NCBI GenBank assembly: GCA_900553755.1
Contig: USEX01000006.1
Location: 1-52,872 of the forward strand
Source of the DNA: an uncultured Clostridium sp.
GTDB taxonomy: Bacteria > Bacillota > Clostridia > TANB77 > CAG-508
DNA length: 52,872 nucleotides
Direction of reading: 5' to 3'
Shown here: positions 8,500-17,474 of the stretch, piece by piece
Layout of the letters: each line of letters begins with the position of its first letter
Position numbering within the stretch: the first letter of the stretch is position 1
Notes under the pieces: generated by a model
Databases searched by the model: none
Seen by the model: the letters and a program-made list of their open reading frames with translations, nothing else
Told to the model about the DNA's origin: nothing
Position numbers and translations under genes: made by a program

Positions 8500-9624
8500 A
8501 TGAAAGTTGTAATAGCAGCAGCTGGAACAGGTGGACATATAAATCCAGGAATAGCAATAGCAAATAAAATAATGCAAGAAGAGCCAGATTCAAAAATTAT
8601 ATTTATAGGAACAAATAGAGGACTAGAAAATGATTTGGTTCCACGTGCTGGATATGAACTAAAACACATCGATTCATATGGAATAAGCAGAGAATTATCT
8701 ATAAAAAATATAAAAAGATTATATAAAACATATAAATCAATAGGTGAAGCTAAAAAGATTTTAAAAGATTTTAAACCAGATATTGTAATTGGAACTGGTG
8801 GTTACATATGTATCTCTGTTGGTGAAGCTGCGAAAAGACTAAAGATTCCGGTTATATTACACGAAAGCAATGCTTTTCCTGGAGTTGCAGTAAAGCTTTT
8901 ATCAAAATATGCAGATAAAATATTATTAGGTTTTGAAGAAGCAAAAAATAGATTACCTAAGGCTAATAAGTTAGTAGTTACAGGTACTCCTACAAAAATA
9001 AAAAAGATAAATTACGGTGAACAAGAAAAAAAGGAAAAATTAGATAGTATTCAATTAAAAGATAAAAAGCTTCCAATTGTACTTGCTTTTGGAGGAAGCC
9101 AAGGTGCACAAAGTATAAATAATGCCATACTTGGAATAGTAGAGCAAAAGTTAAACACAAATTATCAAATTATATGGGCAGCTGGAAAAGGTAATTACGA
9201 GCAAGTAAAAAATGAGCTTTCTAGTAAAAATATAGATATAAATAGTATAGAAAATGCAAGGATTTTGCCATATATTTATAATATGCAAGAAATAATGAAT
9301 ATTGCAGATTTAGTTGTATGCAGAAGCGGGGCCATGACAATATCTGAAATAACAATATTGGAAAAGCCAGCGATATTCATACCATTTCCATTTGCAGCTG
9401 AAAATCATCAGGAATATAATGCAAGAGTATTAGAGAAAATCGGAGCAGCAAAAATTATATTAGATAAAGATTTAAATGTACAAATACTTAATAATCAGAT
9501 AAATAGCATAGTAGCAAATGCAAGCACTTTGAAATCAATGGGAGAAAATGCTGGTAAAATAAAAATAGAAAATGTAGAAGATAAAATTTATAGCGAAATA
9601 AAGGAGAGTTTAAATGGCAGATAA
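8500..9624 (+). CDS. murG: UDP-GlcNAc--lipid I GlcNAc transferase MurG
   Basis: Peripheral membrane GT-B glycosyltransferase that converts lipid I into lipid II, 374 aa. The N-terminal glycine loop AAAGTGGHINPGIAIA and the second loop GTGGYICISVGEAAK bind the lipid I diphosphate. HESNAFPGVAVKLLSKYAD is a family signature. The C-terminal Rossmann half shows FGGSQGAQSINNAI and the donor site VVCRSGAMTISEI followed by PFPFAAENHQ. AAAGGAG lies 7 bases before the ATG. It overlaps topA by 11 bases. Confidence 0.97.
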   Translation: MKVVIAAAGTGGHINPGIAIANKIMQEEPDSKIIFIGTNRGLENDLVPRAGYELKHIDSYGISRELSIKNIKRLYKTYKSIGEAKKILKDFKPDIVIGTGGYICISVGEAAKRLKIPVILHESNAFPGVAVKLLSKYADKILLGFEEAKNRLPKANKLVVTGTPTKIKKINYGEQEKKEKLDSIQLKDKKLPIVLAFGGSQGAQSINNAILGIVEQKLNTNYQIIWAAGKGNYEQVKNELSSKNIDINSIENARILPYIYNMQEIMNIADLVVCRSGAMTISEITILEKPAIFIPFPFAAENHQEYNARVLEKIGAAKIILDKDLNVQILNNQINSIVANASTLKSMGENAGKIKIENVEDKIYSEIKESLNGR

Positions 9625-11716
9625 ATTAATTATAGTGGAATCACCTGCAAAAGCTAATACAATAAAAAAGTTTTTAGGAGGAAGCACTAAAGTAGTTGCT
9701 TCAATGGGACATATAAGAGATTTACCAAAATCTAAATTAGGAATAGATGTAGAACACGATTTTGAACCTCAATACATAAATATACGAGGAAAGGGAGATT
9801 TAATTAAAGCATTAAAAAAGGATGCAAAAGATGCTAAAAAAGTATATCTTGCAACTGACCCGGACCGTGAGGGAGAAGCTATAGCATGGCACTTAGCACA
9901 TATTCTAGAAATACCAGAAGATAGTGTATGCAGAGTTACATTTAATGAAATAACTAAAGAAACTGTTCAAGAATCTATGAAAAAACCAAGAAAAATAGAC
10001 ATGAACTTAACTGATGCACAGCAAGCAAGACGTGTATTAGATAGAATTGTGGGATATAAAATAAGCCCAGTATTATGGAAAAAAGTAAAGCCAGGTTTAT
10101 CAGCTGGACGAGTTCAATCTGTAGCAGCAAAACTAATAGTAGATAGAGAAAATGAAATAGAAAACTTTATCCCAGAAGAATATTGGAACATATTTGCAAT
10201 ATTAAAAGATGAAAAGTCTAATAAAGTATTCCAAGCTAAATATTATGGCAAAAATGGGAAGAAACTAGAGTTACACAAGAAAGAAGAAGTAGACGAGATA
10301 TTAAAAGAAATAGAAAATGGCAAATATATAGTTACAGATGTAAAAAAAGGTGAGAAGAAAAGAACTCCGGCTCCACCATTTACAACAAGCACGATGCAAC
10401 AAGAAGCATCAAGAAAACTAGGATTTACATTAAAAAAGACAATGTCGGTAGCACAGGGATTATATGAGGGAGTAAGGGTTCCAGAAAAAGGCTCTGTAGG
10501 TTTAATAACTTACATGAGAACAGACTCTACTAGAATATCTGAAGAGGCAAGAAGTGCAGCAAAGAAGCATATAACAGCAGCATATGGTGAGAACTATTAT
10601 AACAATAGATATTATAAAACAAGTGGAAATGCACAAGATGCTCACGAAGGTATTAGACCAACGTACGTGGAATTAGAACCAGATAAAATAAAGGAGTCTC
10701 TTACAGCAGAACAATATAAATTGTACAAGTTAATATATAATAGATTTATTGCAAGCCAGATGGCAGCAGCAATATATGATACTATTAATGTAAATATAGA
10801 CGTGAATGAAAATAATTTTAAAGCTAGTGGTCAAAATTTAAAATTTAAAGGATTTATGACTTTATATGTAGAAGGAAAAGATATACCAGATGATGAGGAT
10901 GATGATACATCAGTTCCAGATTTAAAAGTGAATCAAGAAGTTATAAAACAAAAAATAGAATCAAAGCAAAGCTTTACAGAGCCACCAGCAAGATATACAG
11001 AAGCTAGCTTAGTAAAAGAGCTAGAATCTAAAGGAATAGGAAGACCTAGTACATATTCACCTACAATTACTACAATATTGGAAAGAAGATACATAGAAAA
11101 AGATAAGAAACAATTGAAACCTACTGAACTTGGAAAAGTAGTGAATAAATTGTTAACAGAGAACTTTACAGATGTTATAAATGTGGAATTTACAGCAAAG
11201 GTAGAGGAAGAATTTGACCAAGTAGCAGAAGGAAAAGAAAATTGGAAGAAAGTAATAAGAGAATTTTATGGACCTTTTGAGAAAGAAGTAGAGAAAGTAG
11301 AAACAGAACTAGAACATGTAAAATTAGAAGACGAAGTAACCGATATTCCATGTGACTTATGCGGAAGAATGATGGTTGTGAAGATGGGAAGATATGGTAA
11401 GTTCTTAGCTTGCCCAGGATACCCAGAATGCAAGAATGTAAAACCATTTGTAGTAACAATAGATGTTCCATGCCCAGTTTGCGGAGGAAAAGTACAAGTT
11501 AGAAAAACAAAAAGAGGAAAGAATTATTATATATGCGAGAATAATAAAAATACAGAAGATTCTTGTAAATTCATTTCATGGAACAAACCTAAAGCCGGTG
11601 AAGCTTGGAATCCAGAAAAAGAAAAAGCTCAAACAAAGAAAAGAGCTACAAGAAAAAAAACCAAAAAGAAAGCAACAAAGAAATCAACTGCTAAATCAAA
11701 AAAGAAAACAGAATAG
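9614..11716 (+). CDS. topA: DNA topoisomerase I
   Basis: Type IA topoisomerase that relaxes negative supercoils, 700 aa. The TOPRIM domain starts KLIIVESPAKANTIKKFLG and contains the metal-binding motif ATDPDREGEAIAWHL. The active-site tyrosine lies in LITYMRTDSTRIS. GIGRPSTYSPTITTI is also typical. Two C-terminal zinc ribbons (CDLCGRMMVVKMGRYGKFLACPGYPEC in two parts, and CPVCGGKVQVRKTKRGKNYYIC in two parts) precede a highly basic Lys/Thr tail. It is coupled to murG by an 11-base overlap. Finding topA directly after murG is unusual; murB, ftsQ or ftsZ often lie there. Confidence 0.97.
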   Translation: MADKLIIVESPAKANTIKKFLGGSTKVVASMGHIRDLPKSKLGIDVEHDFEPQYINIRGKGDLIKALKKDAKDAKKVYLATDPDREGEAIAWHLAHILEIPEDSVCRVTFNEITKETVQESMKKPRKIDMNLTDAQQARRVLDRIVGYKISPVLWKKVKPGLSAGRVQSVAAKLIVDRENEIENFIPEEYWNIFAILKDEKSNKVFQAKYYGKNGKKLELHKKEEVDEILKEIENGKYIVTDVKKGEKKRTPAPPFTTSTMQQEASRKLGFTLKKTMSVAQGLYEGVRVPEKGSVGLITYMRTDSTRISEEARSAAKKHITAAYGENYYNNRYYKTSGNAQDAHEGIRPTYVELEPDKIKESLTAEQYKLYKLIYNRFIASQMAAAIYDTINVNIDVNENNFKASGQNLKFKGFMTLYVEGKDIPDDEDDDTSVPDLKVNQEVIKQKIESKQSFTEPPARYTEASLVKELESKGIGRPSTYSPTITTILERRYIEKDKKQLKPTELGKVVNKLLTENFTDVINVEFTAKVEEEFDQVAEGKENWKKVIREFYGPFEKEVEKVETELEHVKLEDEVTDIPCDLCGRMMVVKMGRYGKFLACPGYPECKNVKPFVVTIDVPCPVCGGKVQVRKTKRGKNYYICENNKNTEDSCKFISWNKPKAGEAWNPEKEKAQTKKRATRKKTKKKATKKSTAKSKKKTE

Positions 11717-11727
11717 GAAAATAGAAA

Positions 11728-13206
11728 ATGAAAAAATATAGATTAGAAATAATAATTTTTTTAGTAAATGCAGTATATATGATTTTAGAATTAGTGGCTT
11801 CCAGAGTGTTATCACCATACTTTGGAAGTAGCAATATAGTGTGGACAAGCGTAATTGGAATAATATTATTAAGCAATAGTATAGGGAATTATTTAGGTGG
11901 AAAAATTGCAGACAAGGGACAAGCAAATAAAAATATAAAACTAATATTATCAATTTCAGGAATTATGGTTTTGCTGCTTCCACTAATACAAAAAAATATA
12001 TTAAGCATAATATCATCGGCAATTGGAGATTCGAGGATAGGAGCAATAATAGGTACAATTCTATTATTCTTCCTACCATCAATGTTTATAGGCTTTTTAT
12101 CACCAATTATAATAAAAGCTAAATTAAACAATTTAGAAAAGGCTGGAGAAGTATCGGGAATAATCTACGCAATATCCACATTTGGCGGAATAGTTGGTAC
12201 TTTCCTGGGAGGATTTTTCTTATTACCAGCGTTTGGTAGCACAATAACACTATTTATTTTATCAATAGTATTATTTGCATTAGTTTTTTTCCTAGAGGGA
12301 TTTAAATTTAGCAAGAAAAAATATATAATAATAAATGTAGTATTAATAGTAATAAATATATCAATGATTATAGTATATTCAAATATCAATAAAATAAATT
12401 CTAAGCTAATAGAAAAAGGCGATACGAATGCAGTATTAGAATATGATACGCAGTATGGAAAAGTAAGAATTTATAGTGTAGATACCAATAATGGAAAAAT
12501 AAGAGCGATGGAAATAGATAAAGGCAATGAATCTGCTACATATACGGATTTAGACAAACGTAATGAATTGGTATTTGATTATACAAAATACTATGATTTA
12601 ATGTTCGAAAGCGGCAAGGAAATAAAAGATACACTAATGATAGGAGGAGCAGGATATTCTTATCCAAAATATTTTATAAGTAAATATTTGGATAAGAATA
12701 TGGATGTGGTTGAAATAGATGAAAAAGTAACAGAGCTTGCTAAGCTGTATTTTTATTTAAATGAAAGTGATAGGCTAAATCTTATAACAGAAGATGGCAG
12801 AACTTATTTGAATAAAAATACTAAAAAATATGATGCAATATTAAATGACGCTTTTTCAGGAAACTCACCTGCAGAGATATTAACAACCATAGAAGCAGCA
12901 GAGAAAGTACATAATAGCTTAAACGAGGATGGAGTTTATTTAACTAATATAATTTCATCAGTTGATGGTAAAAACTCCAAGTTTATAAAAGCGGAGATAA
13001 ATACACTAAAGCAAGTTTTTAAAAATGTATATGCAGTGCCATGCAATTATAAAAACGATAATGAAACCGTACAAAATATAATGGTAATAGCAACAGATTC
13101 GCAAATGAAATTGGAAAATGAGGTAAAGGTTAATATTCCAGAAAATGAAATAATTTTAACCGATGACCGTTGCCCAGTTGATAATCTAATACCAATAATA
13201 GATTAA
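11728..13206 (+). CDS. Membrane-fused spermidine-synthase-like protein
   Basis: 492 aa protein with two parts. Residues 1 to about 220 hold about seven hydrophobic helices of the transporter-like type often annotated as fused MFS/spermidine synthase. Residues about 240-490 are a spermidine-synthase/methyltransferase fold. It shows MIGGAGYSYPKYF (about 303-315) in place of the glycine loop, VVEIDEKV as the acidic nucleotide-binding turn, and ILNDAFSG where polyamine synthases have their catalytic Asp region. A true aminopropyl transferase is uncertain, because membrane-fused members are mostly uncharacterised. ATG follows topA by 11 bases with a weak AGGAAA site, so it is probably translated from the topA transcript. 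Confidence 0.75.
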   Translation: MKKYRLEIIIFLVNAVYMILELVASRVLSPYFGSSNIVWTSVIGIILLSNSIGNYLGGKIADKGQANKNIKLILSISGIMVLLLPLIQKNILSIISSAIGDSRIGAIIGTILLFFLPSMFIGFLSPIIIKAKLNNLEKAGEVSGIIYAISTFGGIVGTFLGGFFLLPAFGSTITLFILSIVLFALVFFLEGFKFSKKKYIIINVVLIVINISMIIVYSNINKINSKLIEKGDTNAVLEYDTQYGKVRIYSVDTNNGKIRAMEIDKGNESATYTDLDKRNELVFDYTKYYDLMFESGKEIKDTLMIGGAGYSYPKYFISKYLDKNMDVVEIDEKVTELAKLYFYLNESDRLNLITEDGRTYLNKNTKKYDAILNDAFSGNSPAEILTTIEAAEKVHNSLNEDGVYLTNIISSVDGKNSKFIKAEINTLKQVFKNVYAVPCNYKNDNETVQNIMVIATDSQMKLENEVKVNIPENEIILTDDRCPVDNLIPIID

Positions 13207-13222
13207 AAAGGAGAGATATAGA

Positions 13223-14260
13223 ATGAAGGAAAAGCTTGAAGCAATAAGAAAAAAAGCAGAAGAGAAAATAGCCGAAATATCAGATAGCAAGGAATTAAAC
13301 GATTTAAAAGTAACTATTCTAGGGAAAAAAGGTGAATTAACAGAAATATTAAGAGGAATGGGGCAAATTGCTGCAGAAGAAAGACCTGTAATTGGAAGCT
13401 TAGTAAATAAAATAAGAGATGAAATAGAAACATTAATCAATGAAAAAGAAAACGAATTTAAGAAAAAGGAATTAGAATTAAAATTACAAAATGAAAAAAT
13501 AGATGTAACACTTCCAGCTACAAAAGTGAAAAGAGGAAGCGAGCACCCATTAAATAGAATAATAGAAGAAGTAGAAGATTTATTTGTTTCTATGGGATAT
13601 GATGTAGTAACAGGACCAGAATTAGAAACAGATGAATACTGCTTTGAAAGATTAAATTTACCAAAAGGACACCCTGCAAGAGATATGCAAGATAGCTTTT
13701 ATATAACTCCAGAATATTTACTAAGAACGCAAACATCTGCAGTTCAAGCAAGAACAATGATGGCAAATACAGAGAAGACACCTATAAGAGTTATATGCCC
13801 AGGTAAAACATATAGAAAAGAAGATGATGCAACTCACTCTCACCAATTCAATCAGGTAGAAGGTCTTGTAGTAGATAAAAATATTTCATTTGCGGATTTA
13901 AAAGGAACATTAGAAATATTTATGAAAAAAATGCTTGGAGAAAATACAAAATTAAGATTTAGACCAAGCTACTTCCCTTTCACAGAGCCATCTTATGAAG
14001 TAGATGTTAGCTGCTTTAAATGTGGAGGAAAAGGTTGCAACTTATGCAAGCAAACAGGCTGGATAGAGCTTTTAGGAGCAGGTATCGTTCATCCAAACGT
14101 ATTAAAAATGAACGGATATGACCCAGAGGAATATAGCGGATTTGCATTCGGGACAGGATTAGATAGACTTGCAATGTTTAAATATGGAATAACAGATATG
14201 AGATTGTTATATACAAATGATGTAAAATTCTTGTCACAATTTGATAGAATTACAAATTAG
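13223..14260 (+). CDS. pheS: Phenylalanine--tRNA ligase alpha subunit
   Basis: Catalytic subunit of the heterotetrameric PheRS, 345 aa. An N-terminal coiled-coil tRNA-binding arm (about residues 1-85) precedes the class II core. Motif 2 is seen as TYRKEDDATHSHQFNQVEG, with FRPSYFPFTEPSYEVDV and the C-terminal motif 3 stretch GFAFGTGLDRLAM. A four-Cys group CFKCGGKGCNLC sits before GWIELLGAG, as in many Gram-positive PheS. AAAAGGAGA precedes ATG by 8 bases. There is no T-box leader: only 16 bases separate it from the preceding gene. Confidence 0.97.
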   Translation: MKEKLEAIRKKAEEKIAEISDSKELNDLKVTILGKKGELTEILRGMGQIAAEERPVIGSLVNKIRDEIETLINEKENEFKKKELELKLQNEKIDVTLPATKVKRGSEHPLNRIIEEVEDLFVSMGYDVVTGPELETDEYCFERLNLPKGHPARDMQDSFYITPEYLLRTQTSAVQARTMMANTEKTPIRVICPGKTYRKEDDATHSHQFNQVEGLVVDKNISFADLKGTLEIFMKKMLGENTKLRFRPSYFPFTEPSYEVDVSCFKCGGKGCNLCKQTGWIELLGAGIVHPNVLKMNGYDPEEYSGFAFGTGLDRLAMFKYGITDMRLLYTNDVKFLSQFDRITN

Positions 14261-14283
14261 AAGTTGGAGGAAAGGAAATAATT

Positions 14284-16674
14284 ATGATATTAAGTACTAA
14301 TTTTTTAAAGGATTATCTAGATATAGATTTTGATACTGATGAGAAATTACATGAGTTAGCAGAAAATATGACAAAAGTTGGCAATGAATATGACTCAGAA
14401 GGCAAGTTCCTTTCTGCAACGAACTTGGTAATAGGTGAAGTAAAAGAGTGTGTAATGCATCCTGATTCTGACCATTTACATGTTTGCAAAGTAAATACAG
14501 GAACAGAAATAAGGCAAATTGTTTGCGGAGCTCCTAATGTAAGAGAAGGATTAAAAGTAATAGTAGCACTTCCAGGAGCAAAACTTCCAGGTGGAGTTAC
14601 AATTAATAAAAGCATGAAGCGTGGAGTTGAATCTGATGGAATGCTATGCTCTATGGCAGAATTAGGATTGGATAGCAAATTCCAGAAGCCAGAAGACAAA
14701 GAAGGAATTCATGAATTACCTAAAGACGCTCCTATCGGAGAAGAGCCAATAAAATATATGCAAATGGATGATGGAGTTATAGATTTTGATTTAACTGCAA
14801 ACCGTGGTGATTTATTAAGTATATTAGGAATGGCTTATGAAGTGGGTGCAATCTACAATAAAAAAGTGAAAGATGTGGATTTATTACATAAAGAAGACAG
14901 CGAAAATGTAAAAGATTGTTTTGATGTAAAAGTAGATACAGATAATTGTACATTGTTTTTAGCAAAGAAAGTAAAGAATGTTCAAATAAAGGAAAGCCCA
15001 GCCTTTATAAAAAATAGATTAATGGCTTGCGGAATAAGGCCAATAAACAATGTAGTAGATATAAGCAACTATGTAATGCTAGAACTTGGACAACCATTGC
15101 ACTTTTATGATGCAGATAAGCTACAAGGTCTAATAGAAGTTAGAATGGCAAAAGATTCTGAAAAATTAACAACTTTAGACAACATAGAAAGAATATTATC
15201 AACTGATGATATAGTAATTTCTAACGGAAAAGAGCCAATTGGTTTAGCAGGAGTTATGGGAGGGCTAGACACAGAAATTACAGAAAATACAAAAAATGTA
15301 ATAATAGAATCAGCAATATTTAATTCTGTAAAAGTAAGAAAAACAGCTCAAAAGATAGTAAGAAGTGAAGCTAGCAACAGATTTGAAAAAGGCTTGGATC
15401 CAAATAGAACCTATATGGCAATAGAACGTGCAGCTAAATTATTAGAAGAATATGCAGAGGGTACAGTACTTTCTGGCACTGTTGAATATAATAAAGAAGA
15501 TATGGGCGATAAAGAAGTAGAAATTACATATAAGAAAATAAATGATGTATTAGGAACAGTTATAAATAAAGAAGATGTATTAGATGTATTTACTAGACTA
15601 GGCTTTTCATATGAAGAAGATGGAGAAAAAGTGCAAGTCAAAGTTCCAAGAAGAAGATTGGATATATCTATAAAAGCAGATTTAGTAGAAGAAGTTGGAC
15701 GTATCTACGGTGTAGATAATATAGAATCAAAAGTTCCAGTAATGCCAATAAAAATGGGAAGCTACGATAAAACAACTAGAGCAATAAGACACAAAATGCT
15801 TGATTTAGGCTTAAACGAAACTCTTTCATATGTGTTAGTAAGTGAAAAAGAAGCAGCTAATTTTGCAGGATATGATAGAAAAGTAGAAGCGGAGAATATA
15901 AAATTATTAGCACCACTTACTGAAGAAAGAAACACATTAAGACAGAGCATTATAACATCTTTATATAAAATATATGAGTACAATGTAGCACATTACAATA
16001 AGGACATTTCTGTTTTTGAAATAGGAAAAACATTTTACAAAGTTGGAGAAGATTACAAAGAAGAGCATAAACTAGCTTGCTTAATGAGTGGAGAGTACTA
16101 TTATGGAATAAATAACAAAAAGAGTGTAGATTTTTACATGTTAAAAGGAATAGCCGAAGAAGTATTAGATGGATTGGGCTATGCTGGAAGATATAGCTTT
16201 ATTGTAAATGATAGAATTCCTAAGGAATTACATCCAGGTCAAGCAGCATTAATTTCTGTAAATAATGATATAGTTGGAGTGATTGGAAAATTACATCCAG
16301 AAATGTCTAAGGAAGATGTATTTGTAATGGAAATAAACTTAGATTCTTTAATAGCTAAGAGAACTGGAAGTATGAAATATAAGGAAATATCTAAATATCC
16401 AACAATAAAGAAGGATTTAAGCATTGTGGTAAATAATGATATTACAGCTGGTGATATTGCTATTCAAATAAAGAAAGCCGCAGGTTCTTTACTATTAACC
16501 AGTGAAGCATTTGATGTTTACACAGGCAAAGGAATTCCAGAAAAAAAGAAGAGCTTAGCATTTTCTTTAACATTCGGTGCAAACGATAGAACTCTTAAAG
16601 ATGAAGAAATAAACCCAATATTGGATAAAATAATAGAAAAAATGTCTAAGATTGGAGAAGTAAGAGGAAAGTAG
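14284..16674 (+). CDS. pheT: Phenylalanine--tRNA ligase beta subunit
   Basis: 796 aa, full length. The N-terminal EMAP/OB domain (about residues 40-155) reads VIGEVKECVMHPDSDHLHVCKV and ends near KLPGGVTINKSMKRGVESDGM. The B3/B4 editing domain (about 205-390) contains NRGDLLSILGMA and GVMGG. The B5 domain includes RRLDISIKADLVEEVGRIYG. The C-terminal ferredoxin-like anticodon domain contains KYPTIKKDLSIVV. It follows pheS by 23 bases with AGGAAAGGAAA as binding site and forms the usual pheST unit. Confidence 0.97.
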   Translation: MILSTNFLKDYLDIDFDTDEKLHELAENMTKVGNEYDSEGKFLSATNLVIGEVKECVMHPDSDHLHVCKVNTGTEIRQIVCGAPNVREGLKVIVALPGAKLPGGVTINKSMKRGVESDGMLCSMAELGLDSKFQKPEDKEGIHELPKDAPIGEEPIKYMQMDDGVIDFDLTANRGDLLSILGMAYEVGAIYNKKVKDVDLLHKEDSENVKDCFDVKVDTDNCTLFLAKKVKNVQIKESPAFIKNRLMACGIRPINNVVDISNYVMLELGQPLHFYDADKLQGLIEVRMAKDSEKLTTLDNIERILSTDDIVISNGKEPIGLAGVMGGLDTEITENTKNVIIESAIFNSVKVRKTAQKIVRSEASNRFEKGLDPNRTYMAIERAAKLLEEYAEGTVLSGTVEYNKEDMGDKEVEITYKKINDVLGTVINKEDVLDVFTRLGFSYEEDGEKVQVKVPRRRLDISIKADLVEEVGRIYGVDNIESKVPVMPIKMGSYDKTTRAIRHKMLDLGLNETLSYVLVSEKEAANFAGYDRKVEAENIKLLAPLTEERNTLRQSIITSLYKIYEYNVAHYNKDISVFEIGKTFYKVGEDYKEEHKLACLMSGEYYYGINNKKSVDFYMLKGIAEEVLDGLGYAGRYSFIVNDRIPKELHPGQAALISVNNDIVGVIGKLHPEMSKEDVFVMEINLDSLIAKRTGSMKYKEISKYPTIKKDLSIVVNNDITAGDIAIQIKKAAGSLLLTSEAFDVYTGKGIPEKKKSLAFSLTFGANDRTLKDEEINPILDKIIEKMSKIGEVRGK

Positions 16675-16772
16675 AATTGTAGATTGATGGGAGCCATGGG
16701 GAAAAGAAAAAAGTCTTGAATAAAAAAATTAAAAAAGATAATCATAAAATATAAATGAAATGAGGAGATGCA

Positions 16773-17447
16773 GTGAATAGAATAAAATTAAAAGATAGGA
16801 TTCTACCAATTTACACGAAAGGCGAAGAAATATTTAATATGACTTCACACATAGTTGGAGGAGCGCTAGGAGTAATTGCAACTGTACTTTGTATTGTTGT
16901 AGCTGCAATTCATCATAATGTATATGGAGTAGTATCTGGATCAATATATGGGGTTACAATGATTTTACTATATACAATGTCAAGCATATATCATGGATTA
17001 AAGCCAAACCTTACAGCTAAAAAGGTATTTCAAGTTATAGATCACTGTACAATTTTTTTACTAATTGCTGGTTCTTATACGCCGTTTCTTTTATGCACGT
17101 TTAGAGAATATAGCCAGGTATTAGGATGGAGCATGTTTGCAGTTATTTGGAGTGCGGCGATTTTAGGAGTCATACTAAATGCAATAGATCTAAAAAAATA
17201 TAAAATTTTTTCTATGATATGTTATCTAGCGATGGGATGGTGTATAATAATAAAAGCTAATCTGCTACCACAATTGCTTGGAATAACAGGAACTGCACTA
17301 TTAGTTGCTGGAGGAATTGCATATACAATTGGAGCAATATTTTATGGATTAGGTAAAACAAAAAAATATAGACATTCAATATTTCATTTATTTATCCTAT
17401 TAGGAAGCTTGTTACAGTTTTTATGTATAGTATTGTATGTGATGTAG
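16773..17447 (+). CDS. Hemolysin III (TrhA/YqfA) family membrane protein
   Basis: 224 aa, seven membrane helices, member of the PAQR/hemolysin III superfamily. Conserved polar residues appear as MTSHIVGG near the start, MSSIYHGL in helix 3, DHCTIFLLIAGSYTPF in helices 3-4, and KYRHSIFHLFILLGS near the end. These are the S-H, D and H-x(3)-H residues thought to bind a metal. The start is GTG at 16773 after GAGGAG. Cytolytic activity should not be assumed, since the family name is historical. The 98 bases before it hold no clear terminator. Confidence 0.85.
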   Translation: MNRIKLKDRILPIYTKGEEIFNMTSHIVGGALGVIATVLCIVVAAIHHNVYGVVSGSIYGVTMILLYTMSSIYHGLKPNLTAKKVFQVIDHCTIFLLIAGSYTPFLLCTFREYSQVLGWSMFAVIWSAAILGVILNAIDLKKYKIFSMICYLAMGWCIIIKANLLPQLLGITGTALLVAGGIAYTIGAIFYGLGKTKKYRHSIFHLFILLGSLLQFLCIVLYVM

Positions 17448-17474
17448 ATTATATTATAAAAGGAGAATAATCAA

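Noticed and set aside
11463..11741. Lys-rich overlapping frame at the end of topA
   Set aside because: It is a shifted reading of the basic topA tail with no independent start signal.
13150..13222. T-box leader before pheS
   Set aside because: Only 16 bases separate pheS from the previous gene and no antiterminator, specifier loop or terminator is visible.
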